Source: Cristatella mucedo (taxonomy: Eukaryota > Bryozoa > Phylactolaemata > Cristatellidae). From it: a DNA stretch of 64,000 bases. Below the pieces are notes generated by a model. That model had not been told where the DNA came from. It made no database searches and saw only the letters and a program-made list of their open reading frames with translations. The DNA is taken from assembly GCA_009760855.2 (NCBI GenBank), contig WPIO01000007.1, positions 1,803,001-1,867,000 on the forward strand, given 5' to 3'. The translations under genes and the position numbers were made by a program. Below, piece after piece: positions 9,411 through 21,119 of this stretch (positions within the stretch are counted from its first letter, which is position 1; every line of letters starts with the position of its first letter).

Positions 9411-9430
9411 GATAATACTAAACAAGTAGG

Positions 9431-10539
9431 ACTTTCTAGAGGTCAGAGGGCAATATCACGGCCACTCTCACCTCATGCAGGCAGGAAGCTTGAGGAAGCT
9501 GAATCAGTTTCCTACCTTGAGTATGTCTGAAGTGCTCCGAGGTAGGAGTGCCTCTATTCAACAGCACACGTTAAGCTGAGTTTATATTCCGAAGGAAAGA
9601 CAATCAAGGACACACAACCATCATGAACAACTAGTCGTTTACGGGGTAAGTGTGTCAAAGCCATGAATACTTCCGTCAATGATAAAAATGAATAATAATA
9701 AAAATAAATTACCAAATTTATCTACTGATCTTGGGTGCTTTCTAACGGAAAATGGCAAATCATTAGCGACGAAAACACGCACAATTTCTGATTGCATAAT
9801 TATATAAAATGACTTCTTATAGGGTACAAGTATCAGCTGTGAAGAACACATATAATTCCATCTTTATTTTAAATTGTCATCATGTCTGGTAATTGCATAG
9901 CAACAGTCGGCAAATCTTGAGGATTTTATGGGCAGCTAAGCTGAGGGTAAGTTTTTTCTGCGAAAGATTTGGGGCAGGTTCGAGGCGAAACGAAAATATG
10001 CCGGTCAGAGGAGCAGTTGCATTGGTCTTTTTGTTATTTTATTTTAGAAAGTTGACTGCCATACTACGCTCAAAATGTTACCGCTATCGAAATAGAAATT
10101 GCCAAAAATACAATACGTGAATCAGTTGCGATCATTGTGAGACTTAAGCGTTTGAAAAGAGCGAAGCCTAGTAAAATGAGTCCCCTCAGGCATCGAAATT
10201 GAAAAAGAAACTTCGACTCTGCTTGGCAGTTACGGTGGCCAGACGAAGAGTAAGATTGTGAACATTGTTCAAAGAAAAGTTCCCTTCAGCGTTGCATATT
10301 TAAAAGCTCTAATTAGGAAAGAAAAACTAAGCCAAGATAATTTAAATAACGTTCACCCATTTTCTTTTGTACCGTTTCTATAAAGACACTGTGAGTAGTT
10401 TTGGCAGGCCAGCTGAACTCTTAAATTGAAAATCTTAACCTAGAAAGCGAGTTATAGTCTGATCTTAGAGCTAATATCTCCATAGAGTAAGCAGTGCTTT
10501 CGGGTGATTAAGACCTTGGAAATTCAGAGTTAGGCAAGG
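9431..10539. other. unassigned sequence
   Basis: Composition returns to the window average right after 9430. I see no exon, RNA gene or repeat of note. The last bases before 10540 may belong to the LINE-B copy that begins there. Confidence 0.35.
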
Positions 10540-10865
10540 TCTCTCTGCTTGCTTTGCTTGATCTTCGGCAGCGTTTAATGCTATTGATCACAGAGTCCTT
10601 CTCGTGTGCCTCTCATCTCGCCCGGTCATTACTGTCGCTGCAGTGAGATGGTTTAAGGCCTATCTGCAATGGTTCCAGATCATATCTAGTGGGAGACTCC
10701 AGAGTATGGATGTGAACGGACAAAGATCATCCGTAGATAGCTAAGAGCAATCTAGGTTTTCACTTCTATGCAGATGATGCTCAGTTGCACTTATACTTTG
10801 ACCAATCCCAACCCTCCGGCAAGGCTAATTCTATACACACCCTTGTTGCATGGATCGCTGACATC
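10540..10865 (+). mobile_element. LINE-B (L2-like) reverse transcriptase fragment
   Basis: Sense-strand remains of reverse transcriptase: a [13 protein letters not shown] block near 10550-10590 and an FYADDAQLHLYF block, the catalytic YADD region, near 10770-10800. Stops and gaps remove part of the palm domain. The 3' continuation of the same family resumes at 11810 after about 950 bases of other DNA. Confidence 0.65.
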
Positions 10866-11809
10866 CACACAAGGACGGCAGGAAAATTTCTTAATTCATC
10901 AAGCCATGAACCGTCGCAGTGATGAGATCTTCCTGCAGCACCTTTCCCTGATAGCCTGGCAGCCCGTCCCGCGTGAAAAACGGGCAGTTGGTGAAGAAAC
11001 CCCCATTTCTCTTGAGAAATGTTCGACTGACCAACTGAAAGCCCATCTTAGCCACGACACTAAAAAAGCTCCTTCCGTTGGAAAGTTTCAGATTACTTAC
11101 ATCTATTTTTAAGACAACAAGGTTATCGTATTGGGCTAATAAAACTACGGGAGGCAGTTAACTGTGTTTTTTTGAGTAATTTTTCTGAGTAGCTAATAAA
11201 GTTCATAAAAGAGCATGGCGATAAAGCTTGCGTTTTGCTCGATGCTTCCGGCTTGACACGCAGGGCACAAATTCATTATTCATAGCTCCTTAGAAGATGT
11301 TTTATGGGCGGCCGCTTGTGGCATGGCGCTTCAGGCTCTCTGACAGCAGATAATGCATCTTTTACCTGGACCCAAAGAACATCTATGAATTGATGTAGAT
11401 GACTAAACGGGCATTGTGGCTCAAAACTCAAAGCCAATGTGTGGACCCGAGCCTAAATTTTGGTCACCTCTTTCTTTCATTCTCTCCGCATCGCACCTTC
11501 GGCATATTCATTTTAGATGCGCTATAAAGTGACCAGCAAGATCGTGAGTGACTGCAGGTGATCATGACATGACATCAGCTTTTTAAAAACTATCAGAGAC
11601 TATTGGACGTTTTTGCTGCTCAATCTACTTGTCTTCGTTCCGCTTAGAGAGACAAGATGTGGCCTAAAGTATGTTTTTAAAAACAACGAATCAGTGATAT
11701 CTTAACGACATCATCAAGTCCAGAAGAATAAAAACTCAAATTCTTCCAATTAGGCTAATTGATGCGGAATTTTCAGAAATAGTATTATAGTATTCGGAGA
11801 CATATGTGG
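10866..11809. other. unassigned sequence between two LINE-B pieces
   Basis: This stretch separates reverse transcriptase and 3' parts of what is probably one LINE-B copy, so it may be an old insertion. A 114-codon + strand frame (10768-11112) begins inside the LINE and is not a recognisable gene. I found no terminal repeats. Confidence 0.3.
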
Positions 11810-12257
11810 CTCACTTTTAGGTCCCTTCGTTATTTGGCTCCGGCCAACCTATTAGATCTGATGTCCCACCAGGTGAGGCATCTTACCACCCGCTTTTCGG
11901 AATTTAATGGTTTACCAATATCTCGTAAGAGCCTCAAATCCTTAGGATACCGTGCCTTTTGCTAGTATACTTCCAATGCCTAGAATTCATTCCCGACTTG
12001 CATCTCGATATCCCCTAGCTTGACCACGTTTAAAAGAAATTAAAAACGCGCTTATTCATCACAGCATTTAGCCAGTCCCTGTGATTTGACCTTAATGTGA
12101 TTATGCTTGCTTACACTGTGCATGCTCCCCTAAGTCATACTTGCATGCTGACCCTCTGCATATCACCCCTAATCAACTTATGTTTGTTGTTTATTGAGCG
12201 AGCTACTACTACTCATTCGATCGTGCTTCCTCCGCAGCAAACGTGAAGCGCCTAGAA
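11810..12257 (+). mobile_element. LINE-B 3' end, cut by hAT insertion
   Basis: Matches the C-terminal and 3' UTR part of LINE-B copies at 20690-21105, 37290-38110 and 40070-40318. Shared landmarks are the polyprotein end (ccacgtttaaaagaaattaaaaa) and a 3' UTR with gctgacactgtgcatgc-type repeats. The copy stops at gcgcctagaa, exactly where the hAT element begins, so the hAT inserted into the 3' terminal hairpin of this LINE. Confidence 0.75.
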
Positions 12258-12566
12258 CAGGGGTCGGCAACATTATGAGACGAAAGAGCCAAAAGTTACA
12301 ATTTACAAAATTTCCCAGTTTTTAAAGAGCCACTAACATTTTTATTTCAATATTACGGTATTTGATTAGGATTAGGTATATAAATTTGATTTTTGATCTA
12401 AAATAAATAGCTTTAAATATGAAAAAATATTTACTCATATAAAAACATACAAATGGTTTGCATAAAACATATTAAAGTATTTTAGCTAGCTGTGCTAGAA
12501 TAATAAAATTAGTAATCAAATAATATAACTATAATTTTTGAATAATAGATATTTACAATAGTTACA

Positions 12567-14475
12567 TCAATGATAGCCTGTAGATTGGCCTTGCATGCCT
12601 TTTGAAAGTTTGGTTGAATCTGGATTATAGCTTGTTTTTATTTTCAAGCGCGCCTCTAGATTTGTATTAGTTAGTTGGCTTCTTACTTTAATTTTTATTA
12701 TATTCATGCAAGACAACGCTTGCTCGCACATATATGTTGACCCGAAGATCGTCAGCACCCCAAATGCCAACTTCTTCACCTCACTGTAGCATTCTGGAAG
12801 ACTATTCCATGCGTCAAATATGAGTGCCTCAACTCACGGCATTTCTATTAGAGCTTTTCACTTGTGCCACCTAACGTGCATGTTTTTCGGACCTCCAACT
12901 CTTTTAACTTGCCTTTGAGTTCTGTGAACTTACCACTCCACAAATGTTTGATTTTCAAATCCAGCAATTGCATTTGAAGCGAATCAACATCAATTCCAAA
13001 TGGCTCAATTTTGATCTCATTTGTATTTGTATTGAGAGGATTTACTATGAACGCCAGAGTACTTGCGTTTGTTTTGAATTGCTAAAATCTCTTAGCAAAT
13101 CCATACTTCAATTTGTTTATAGTAATGCTGAAGTAATTCGTATCAATAGTTGCATTGGTTTTTATCGCGATACTGCTTAAAGTTTTTGAAATGAAGTAAT
13201 TTACCGCTTTCCATATCATCAACAAAAAGAAGTAATTTATTTTCCAAACAAACCACTTCTTCAAGCAAAGCATAGGCTTGGTTTTCAATTCCTTGCATTT
13301 TTACATTTAGCTCATATAGTTTCTTTATGATATCCCCCATGAAGTTGAATTTTTGAAGCTATTTTCTTTCTTTCAATTCGGGATGTACAATGCTTTTTTC
13401 TTTAAAGAATGTTTTAATTTCACTCAAGCAAGAAGCAAAACATTTAAATACGTTACCCCTGGAAAGTCATCGCACTTTATTGTGCAGAAGTAGGTCAGCA
13501 TACTGGCTTTCTTTTTCTTCAAGAAACTCCTTAAACTGGCGATGGTGGAGTGCTTTTGCCAAAGTGCTGTTAATGATCTTAATAACCAAGTTCAAGACCT
13601 CAACCATTTCGGTCGGAAATGTTTGGGCACAAAGCGCCTTTTGATGAATTATGCAGTGAAACGCTAAAATTGTGTGGTTTATTTTTTGCCGAAGAATCGC
13701 TGTTACCCCTTTATGTGTTCCTGTCATACTTCTGGCTCGATCAGTTGCTATGGAAACTATTTTATTTACATCGATTTCTTAGTATTCCATGCATTTTTGC
13801 ACAGCATTTGCTATATCTTCTCCACGAGTTTGCCCTGAGAGCGGCAGCAATCCTAGCAGTTCTTCTTTTGGCCCATGGGATGACATATACCTGACGAAAA
13901 GCGTAATTTGTGCCGTGCCTTTTATATTGCAAGACACGTCCATAGCAAGTGAGAAAGCAGAAGCCAGTTGAATGTCTTCCACTTGCACATGTGTTACGTT
14001 TGAAGACATTTTAGAAGTTCTTTCTTGTACTGTTTTATCAGATAATATCAAATCTTTGATTTTATTCATGATTTCGTTTTTGTTTTTGAAATCACGAAAC
14101 AGTTCTTCAGCTCCACGTATGAAACAATATTTGACGTACTCAACATTTGTGAATGGTTTCTCTCTTTTTGCTATTTGTAGTGATATTGCGAGGCTTGCCA
14201 GATTTACATTATTTGAAGATTGCACCCAGTTAATTAGCATAGAAATCGACTGTTGTTTTTGTTTTTTAAGCTCTTTAACAGCTTTTTTCCGTGCATCACC
14301 GGTTAGATATTTAGCAGCAAATTGGTTATGTTTTGTAGTGAAGTTTCTCTCCATATTTGACTTCTTATTGCGTGCAAATTTTCCATGACATATGAGACAA
14401 GTCAGAAGGCCATCTGTGTTGCATATGAACGCAAACGACTCCGTCCAATTCTAATTAAATTCTCGATTTTCTTCT
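12567..14475 (-). pseudogene. hAT transposase, BED-finger type (ZBED5/GTF2IRD2-like)
   Basis: The protein trace starts near 14475 with a zinc-finger [15 protein letters not shown] block. In the last part (TTKHNQF) one His of the finger appears replaced by Asn. The main frame (13779-14354) contains the catalytic-domain start with SLAMDVS and the [13 protein letters not shown] block. It continues after a TAA with SIATDRARSMTGTHKG and the HCIIHQKALCAQ block, in-frame TGA where Trp is expected before LSRG, and a TAG at 13373. The C-terminal dimerisation motif FGSTYMCEQALSCM is at 12567-12779. The segment 12780-13140 is badly decayed. In the family the enzyme cuts and pastes the element. This copy is inactive. 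Confidence 0.85.
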
Positions 14476-14779
14476 TCAGTTCATCTTTTAATTTTTATCA
14501 GATGCCATTCTGGTGGCGGAGCTGAAATAAAGATTTTTAAAACTTTGTTTAGCTATCTAAAACGGCGTTAATAAACCGTTAATTAAATAGTAAATTTTGT
14601 TTATTGCTAATCTGTAAAAATGTCAATTTCTTTGAACTTTAAAGCTTATGGACAAGTATTGTAACTCCGGACAAAATTATTTTTTTAAATTATCCATAGA
14701 AGTATTCTTTTCTGTTTATACCATGTTTACTTCGCGTCTTTGTAACAAAATAAAGTGTTATACGAAATTAATAAATGTT

Positions 14780-15188
14780 GTTGTACCTTTGGACGTTCGA
14801 AGGTACAACAAAATGAATGTCCGGGGGAACAACAAAGGGTATTTTCAGAAACTTTCACGTGTAAAATAATTTGAGGTTAGAATATTCAAAATAGACAATA
14901 TATTTAGAAAGCTCAACACATATAGTTCATATTCATATATAATACGTATCATACCAACATGAAACAAACAGAATATACAGTACAGCATAACTATAGAATA
15001 TTTATTTTTTGATCGAAAAAAGTACTGACTGCGACCGTTGACGACACAGTGCACCAATCACTAAGCAAACAGAACAGTGTTGCCTCATTTCCAAAATGCT
15101 ACTCTTTTGAATTTTCGCATGTATATTTCACATTGCTAACCTGCTTAAATTGAAACTGTCCGAAGGTACATTTGTCCGAAGGTACACC
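14780..15188. mobile_element. small nested element with terminal inverted repeats
   Basis: gttgtacctttggac at 14780-14794 and gtccgaaggtacacc at 15174-15188 are inverted copies of each other (13 of 15). Each end carries a second internal copy (gttcgaaggtacaac at 14795-14809, tgtccgaaggtaca at 15158-15171). The roughly 410-bp unit has no ORF of note and sits inside the hAT, so it looks like a MITE-like insertion. No clear target duplication was seen. Confidence 0.45.
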
Positions 15189-15875
15189 ACTTGCCCTTAC
15201 ATACCTTTGAGAAGATAATTCGCTTCTAAATCGTCTTCTTCTAGAAATCACAAAAAAGTTGTTGTTTCTCGTAAGCGATTAAATTAACACACATGGAACC
15301 GCGCTCCGAGGAAGACTTACTGAAGACTGAACACTACCGCCCGATGGATTGCTGGCTGGGTGGTAGTAGTGACTAGTGACGGCGGCAGTCGGCACTTCGG
15401 CAGTGGCAAGCATGGAGCCGTCGCCACGGGGCTGGCCACAGCACGGCTGTAGGGCTGGGCCTGGTGCCCAAGCGTCTGTCAGCTGTCCGTATACTCTCTA
15501 CTCCCACCTATTCTCACTGTTCTCTGTTGAGTGTTTTTATCCTGTTTAAAGTTTTTTTGCAGTATAATATTTTTTATGAGTTTTTTAAATAAAATAATAT
15601 AACTAATAATATTTGCGCATGGAACTGGAGAGCCGCATCTTGACATCAAAAGAGCCGCATGCGGCTCGCGAGCCGCACGTTGCCGACTCCTGGCCTAGCG
15701 CAGTGTTCATTCAGGCTAGAGTATGTGTTAATCATTGAATTTTCAGTTTTTTCATGGGTATGTACTCTTCCATTCGATTTATTAATCCATTCACATGGGA
15801 AGGTAAATGGGCGAAGAGATGCACACACGAAAGCATGCACACGCATTGAAGACTGTAGATTATGAGCATTGTGAT

Positions 15876-16040
15876 TGTCGTAATGGCTCATGAGGTAAGG
15901 CGGTTGCTTTTCACGATCTCAGCCCCGAGGTCGCGGGTTCGAATCCTGTGGTGGGCGATCCTTTATCACCTCTGCAAGCGGTGGTGATAGCCGTAAAGGT
16001 TCTTCTGTCGCTATACAAAAAAGGCTGTTAAATCAGCTAT
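15876..16040 (+). repeat. tRNA-derived SINE
   Basis: The head has a tRNA-like A box (gctcatgaggtaaggcgg) and a perfect B box (gggttcgaatcctg). The body has a short gcaagcggtggtgatagcc segment and a 3' module (cttctgtcgctatac then gctgttaaatcagc). It matches SINEs at 26722, 28237 and 59976. It follows the right end of the hAT by about 180 bases. Confidence 0.85.
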
Positions 16041-16716
16041 TGATTGTTTGAAGGCTTTATCAATTATAGACAACTTGCTTAATATTGCACTTACTCCTAT
16101 GGCAATCTATTTTCAGTCAGGCTCTCTCTCTGTAGGCTTCAAATAGCCATGCATTTTGCGACCTTGACAGCTGCATTGATTTTAATCTTGAAAATCATTA
16201 TTTAAATTTTTATTTGGTCATTAATTCAGATTTATGAACCCATTACATACAGAACATACAGAACCACGCATACAGATACAGAACAGAATACAGAACCCAT
16301 TTATCCCATTGCTCCAAAAACGTACGGCTATAAAAGATCTGCGGCAACCGCTAGCTACCCAATTGCTTGTCAGCCGTGAGGCCAATCCTTCGAGGTCAGA
16401 CAAGTCTGAACTCACATCCGTCTCGTTGGGGCAGACAAAGGACTTCCCTTCCTCCTCTTGGGCTAAGCGGGTGCTGCCTTCTGCACCTGTCGTTCGGCCT
16501 GATCTGACCTCTTCTCTTCGTCGTCTCTCTACTATGGTGGCTCAATAAATATTCACACCCAGACTAAGCCTTATTAATATCCATTATTGAACACAAGCGC
16601 TTACAAATCTCTCCTTAAAATAACAATGAAAAGTAAATAGCATCTATTAGTTTTTAATGATAGGTACTTTTCCCTTAAATATTGGCTCGGTAGATTTAAA
16701 TACGTTTTTGGCACGT
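16041..16716. other. unassigned, with acagaac-rich short repeat
   Basis: A run of near-identical acagaac/tacagaac words occupies about 16245-16292. A + strand frame from 16234 to 16548 (104 codons) crosses it and ends 5 bases before an aataaa. I cannot tell whether it is a decayed retrogene. No domain is visible. Confidence 0.35.
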
Positions 16717-16724
16717 GCTTTGTA

Positions 16725-16974
16725 TCTCCGTCAGTAACTCCACAAAGTCATAAAGACCATGTGGGTGTTACGCAGGAGAGTTTTGTATAGCGCACTCACA
16801 GCCTAAGCGGCTTTCGGTACGCATTCGGTAGCCAACAGACTTCGTCTCACGCAACAGAGAGAAAGTGGGAAGCATAGCAGAGTCAGGAGAGCAGTTGAGG
16901 TAGTGAGTAGCATAGAAGTAGCAGTTCAGGACCGCTGAAAAGATGTGCCATAGTCGGCAGTTGGAAAGTAGTTG
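16725..16974 (-). mobile_element. LINE-A 3' fragment with 8-bp target duplication
   Basis: This 250-bp 5'-truncated copy is nearly identical to the 3' ends of copies at 28505 and 43566. It is flanked by gctttgta at 16717-16724 and again at 16975-16982. The clean duplication and low divergence mark it as a recent insertion. Confidence 0.85.
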
Positions 16975-16989
16975 GCTTTGTAGAAGTTA

Positions 16990-17051
16990 GCACACACACA
17001 TATATAAATATCTAAATAAATAAATAAATAAATATATATATATATATATTA
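16990..17051. repeat. mixed (CA)n, (TAAA)n, (TA)n microsatellite
   Basis: A cacacaca run passes into aaataaataaat and then tatatata repeats directly downstream of the LINE-A fragment. Confidence 0.9.
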
Positions 17052-20000
17052 AAGAAATATGTTAGTCGGTGTACTTAGATCAACATTATTCGGATTTTCT
17101 CTACATACTGATTAAACGTTAGGGTCCAGAATAGCAGCATTGGCTTAAAATAAAATCCACCTTGTTTTCAAAATTTATAGACCAGTCGCTTATTTTGTAA
17201 TCCACTAACTGGCGATGTACCCTCAAGTACGCTTTCAACATTCGAGGCTAGAACAAAGTATAGGGCCAAAACTCTTTTCAGTACTGATAGAGAAACCGGT
17301 ACCAAACCAAGTGCATGGGAGCTTGGATCACCGTGGCGATGGAGTGCTTAGTTCTAGCAACCCATCACTCTATTGGCCGGGCTTGTGCTGCAGAGGAACT
17401 TTGCTGGCATCTCCGGGCGAGAGAAGCGTGCTGCAGCAGGACACGAGGTAGGAGTAGGACATTTGAGAAAGGACGACTGCTGTCAATTGCATTGCTGCAA
17501 TCGCACCAGGGTCGCTGGAATAGTAGGGAGTCACGTCTGCATCTCAAGATCTCGCGGCGGACCGAGCTCAGAAGCGCGAGAGAGGCCGGCCCTTTCTAGC
17601 TGGCCTCTCTCGCATCGCGTCGCTACACAAAAGTTACCAGACAACAATGCCATGCAGTCTGGCCCGGCGACAGCGACTTAAAGGCAGCAGGTAATGAGAT
17701 GCTCTGCTGTCTGATCGCCGTGCCACTTTTGTGTCAGGCTGTAAAGAGTCTCTGTGTATTTAAAAAGAGAGACACAATGGTGTACTGATGGTCCTGATTA
17801 AAGCATCAGTGTAAGCGTATGAAATACAGGAACGAGAAGAGCGACTTAGTCCTACTTCTTTTCCATGAGCGGCATGGCCGATACGACTGCCTTGCTGGAT
17901 TATTTTTTCAGGGTAAGATTGCTCGATTGGCTAATTGCAATCTATTAAGGCCTAGACTGGGCGCTTTGTGAGACAGGAAATGGTGGCGGCACGCTTTCAC
18001 TAGCATCGTATCGCCTCTTAGAGTTACTGCCGGCTGATCTACGTCTAGATACGTCTCGCAATCTTTTCCCCTAAGAAAGGCGGTTCTCGTTCAGCTAACC
18101 GCGTCTTAGGAAGAATTTTCTGAGGTGGGCGACGAAACTAAAGCTAGCCGTTAGGATGCTTTAGCTGACCGATTTTGGATTTAAGGTCACTGAGAGGTGA
18201 GCTCTTTGCAGTGGAAGTGTGCTTGAAGTTGTGCCGTTGGATCGACGACCTCTTTCTTCGGTAGTGTCGAATTTCTGAGTAATCGCCAGTAGCAAGCAGT
18301 CGCTAAAGTAGCCAATGGAGCTTTAGCAGTTATTGTGTTTGGGTCCAGTTATGGTACTCAAGAATTTCGCTTAGGGGATCAATTGAAGGCTCTAACTAAT
18401 GGCCTATGAATAGATGAGAAGTGAAGGCATTCCGCACGCCTCAAACCATTAATCTTAAGCTTTTGCCAATGAAAAATGGGTACACCCCTAGCATAGACAC
18501 GAGCCGTGCAGTCTCAACCAGTACATTTCGGTATGTGGAAGGAGGCAAAGCAAGACAACAATCAAGAACGAGTATACCTTAATACCAATTCCAAGTTCTT
18601 AACGTATAGCAGCACATTTAATAATGCGAGACGACTTCTTTACAAAGAGATATTTTGAAAAAGGCACCATAATTTTTCGAGATTATGTTTTTGCAAATTA
18701 TAAGCTACAGGTTTCAACACGGTATCTGACGATAATCCCTCCTTAACCGCTAAATATCTATAGCACTTGTTATAACCTGGCTGACTTATGGTTTCAAAGT
18801 TTTAGTAGTAAAACGTGAGGTGGCGTTATAGCGATGACTTCTTCTCATTTCATGGTGTGTCTAACTTCAAGCTGGCAGGATCATCAAGACACTGCCATTC
18901 CAAGCTTTTCCACGAAGTCAAGGTCTAAAGAAGGTACTCCTCAGCGAATGAGCAAACGAGAAAACAAAAGAGCCGAAAAGCCCATAGGCCTCAGGCAAGC
19001 ATCTGCTCAGTCACGTGCGTCACATCCTTGGTAGCCTCGGTCATCCGTGCCTTCAGAGCATGCTGTACAACATCCGGGCTTCACCGCTGGCTTCCGACAC
19101 GTCTTTTTGGCCGCCAACTGACCAGAGCAGGCCGCCACAATTGCTTCCTAGGCGAGACAGGCCCCTGGCAGACCATACCCACCCTATCGGCCTTACAGGG
19201 ACGCTATCCAGGTTATGAGCTAGTCAGCTGTCCTGTGACCCTTTTAACCATCGTACGGGAAAAGCAGGACAGGCAAGCCGGACAGCCAGCTGACCGCCCC
19301 ATCGTAGTGCCGAGCAGCCTCGCTTCGCCGCTTACCGGTCAGTGGTACAGTCAACTTTGAGACTGCGGTAGCGGCAATACTGAGAGAAGTATTTGAAAAA
19401 CTAAATGACTACTGGCTGAAGCAAACGTAGAAGAAATTTAACGAAGAGCCTCGGGTACTGAAGACGATTTTGACGACTATCCAGCATTGCGGATTGTGGC
19501 TAGGAAGTTTACTGCGATATTTAAAACTTCTTACACGGCGAAAATAATAGCCAAGTTTGGTCAAAGTGGTTCTCTCAAATCAAAGAAACTGACAAAAATT
19601 ACAGAGCTTGGCCATTTCAAGCACTTTCTGTGCGACTTAAAATAAGATTTCCGTAAGGCTTTTCTATCGTGTTTCTCTGCAATGCCATTAAGCAACTATT
19701 GAAGAATAAATAAAAGTCAATGAAATTGTGCAGGTTTAGCAGCTGTTCAAACCGACTATGATCTTAGGCGCAGCAACCTGCAGCCATATCAAATTTAGTT
19801 TTGCTTTACCTTCCTAAATATGTCGTGCAGAATGCAGTTCCCAAAAATGAGATGGGTTTAGGTGGAGAAGCAGCGACTAGTCTACGAAACCAAAGGGTAG
19901 CCAAAGACTTTTAGAAATCTTTGCATTACCTTATTGCTAGTTTATATATTGATTCCCTTAACGGTTGATTATTAGGAATTCCATACAGAAAAAGCATTGG

Positions 20001-20461
20001 TATCTGCAGCAGAGACAGTTTAAGAATAGAATTGCGGTGATAGTGAGTTATCGCCGCCTAGCTTTTCGGTAGCCAAACGATGCGTTGCACCAGCCTCTCC
20101 ACGAGACTGTTTTTCCATCAGGGTGCTCTCAAAATGGGCGCTCCTCAGCTACTAGCCACCACGCCATTCTTCCCAAGAATGACCAATTATTACTAGTAGT
20201 AATATTGTCGCTCGTCAAGCGGCCTCATTCTGACCGCATCACGTTTCGCTGTCCAATGCGGGCAGTCATGACAGGAGGCCACGGCAGCCGCTCGGAGAAT
20301 CCTCTTTCGCGCACCAGACAATTACGAGCTGCTATCAATGCGGCTCTTCAGCCGCAGCGAGGCTTTTGAATACGCGAAGCTGTTGAATTGGCTGACCTGC
20401 CGTCGGTCCTCGAGACTCTCTGCTGCCTTGTTTCGCTGCCTCGCTCCGGATCCCGATAATC
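17052..20461. other. unassigned sequence, 3.4 kb
   Basis: I recognise no gene or mobile element in this stretch. Short overlapping frames at 17215-17681 and at 18834-19360 are in locally GC-rich DNA without domain matches. A perfect 12-bp inverted repeat lies at 17576-17613. The 31 bases before the TA array (20419-20449) recur after it. Confidence 0.35.
17576..17613. repeat. 12-bp perfect hairpin
   Basis: gcgagagaggcc at 17576-17587 and its reverse complement ggcctctctcgc at 17602-17613 are separated by 14 bases. The stem is GC-rich and could fold in DNA or RNA. No gene is attached to it. Confidence 0.6.
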
Positions 20462-20638
<177 letters not shown>

Positions 20639-20689
20639 GCTGCCTCGTTTCGCTGCCTCGCTCTGGTTCACTACGATCGCACTATAGCT

Positions 20690-21105
20690 CGAAAATCGTC
20701 GGACCCACCGTATCCTTGGAAGTTCGCCTTGCCTTACGTTCGGATTCAGATCAGCCTGGAACTCCCTCCCGACTTATGTCAGAACATCCCCTGACCTGAC
20801 CACATTTAAAAGGAACTTAAAAGCACACCTATTTAGGACAGCATTTAGTGGGTGCCTGTGATTCGTCCTTCATGTGCTTATGCGTGCTGACACTGTGCAT
20901 GCTGCCACTGACCACATTTGCATGCTGACCCTGTGCATGTCACCCTAACCATATTATTAATTTTGTTTGTTTTTCAAGCACGATTTTACTTACCATTCAA
21001 TTGCATTTCCCTTTGCAGCAAATGTAAGGCGCCTAGAAAGAGATTAAGTTCTCCGAGGGCGCTTTATCAAGTATATTATTATTATTATTATTATTATTAT
21101 TATCA
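20690..21105 (+). mobile_element. LINE-B 3' end with ATT tail
   Basis: Contains the polyprotein end, the 3' UTR with its gctgacactgtgcatgc landmark, and the terminal hairpin gcgcctagaaagagattaag followed by ttctccgagggcgc. It ends in about nine att units. It lies just upstream of the CpG-rich block with the carbonic anhydrase first exons. Confidence 0.85.
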
Positions 21106-21119
21106 ACTGTTAAAATGAC

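Larger units (their letters stand above)
3640..9430. mobile_element. Polinton/Maverick (adintovirus-like) fossil, partial
   Basis: A block of strongly AT-rich DNA with sharp composition changes at about 3640-3700 and 9430. It carries homologues of genes typical of Polintons and adintoviruses: FtsK/HerA-type packaging ATPase, adenovirus-type protease, DUF5679 zinc ribbon and a core protein with a parvovirus-type phospholipase A2 domain. It also has an HNH-AP2 endonuclease and a fibre-like gene. Every frame is broken by stops or frameshifts. Protein-primed DNA polymerase, retroviral-type integrase and major capsid protein are not in the block, and I found no terminal inverted repeats. It is therefore an internal fragment of a 15-20 kb class of element. 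Genes lie on both strands with very short spacers, as in viral genomes. Confidence 0.85.
12258..15692 (-). mobile_element. hAT DNA transposon, about 3.4 kb
   Basis: The left end is caggggtcggcaac at 12258. The right end, reverse complemented, is caggagtcggcaac at 15692-15679. These are hAT-type terminal inverted repeats. The flanks gcctagaa (12250-12257) and gcctagcg (15693-15700) form an 8-bp target duplication with two mismatches, the length expected for hAT. The interior holds a decayed transposase gene on the minus strand and a GC-rich segment at about 15300-15480 that may be its promoter or 5' UTR. Confidence 0.85.

Noticed and set aside
3640-9430. Active virus using UGA as Trp
   Set aside because: TAA and TAG also break the frames, frameshifts are frequent and catalytic residues are lost, so general decay explains the data.
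3640-9430. Bacterial or mitochondrial contamination as the source of the AT-rich block
   Set aside because: The gene set is that of Polintons/adintoviruses and the block is embedded in repeat-bearing nuclear DNA without assembly gaps.
13972-14388. 138-codon + strand frame inside the hAT
   Set aside because: It is antisense to the transposase frame, which has clear family motifs.
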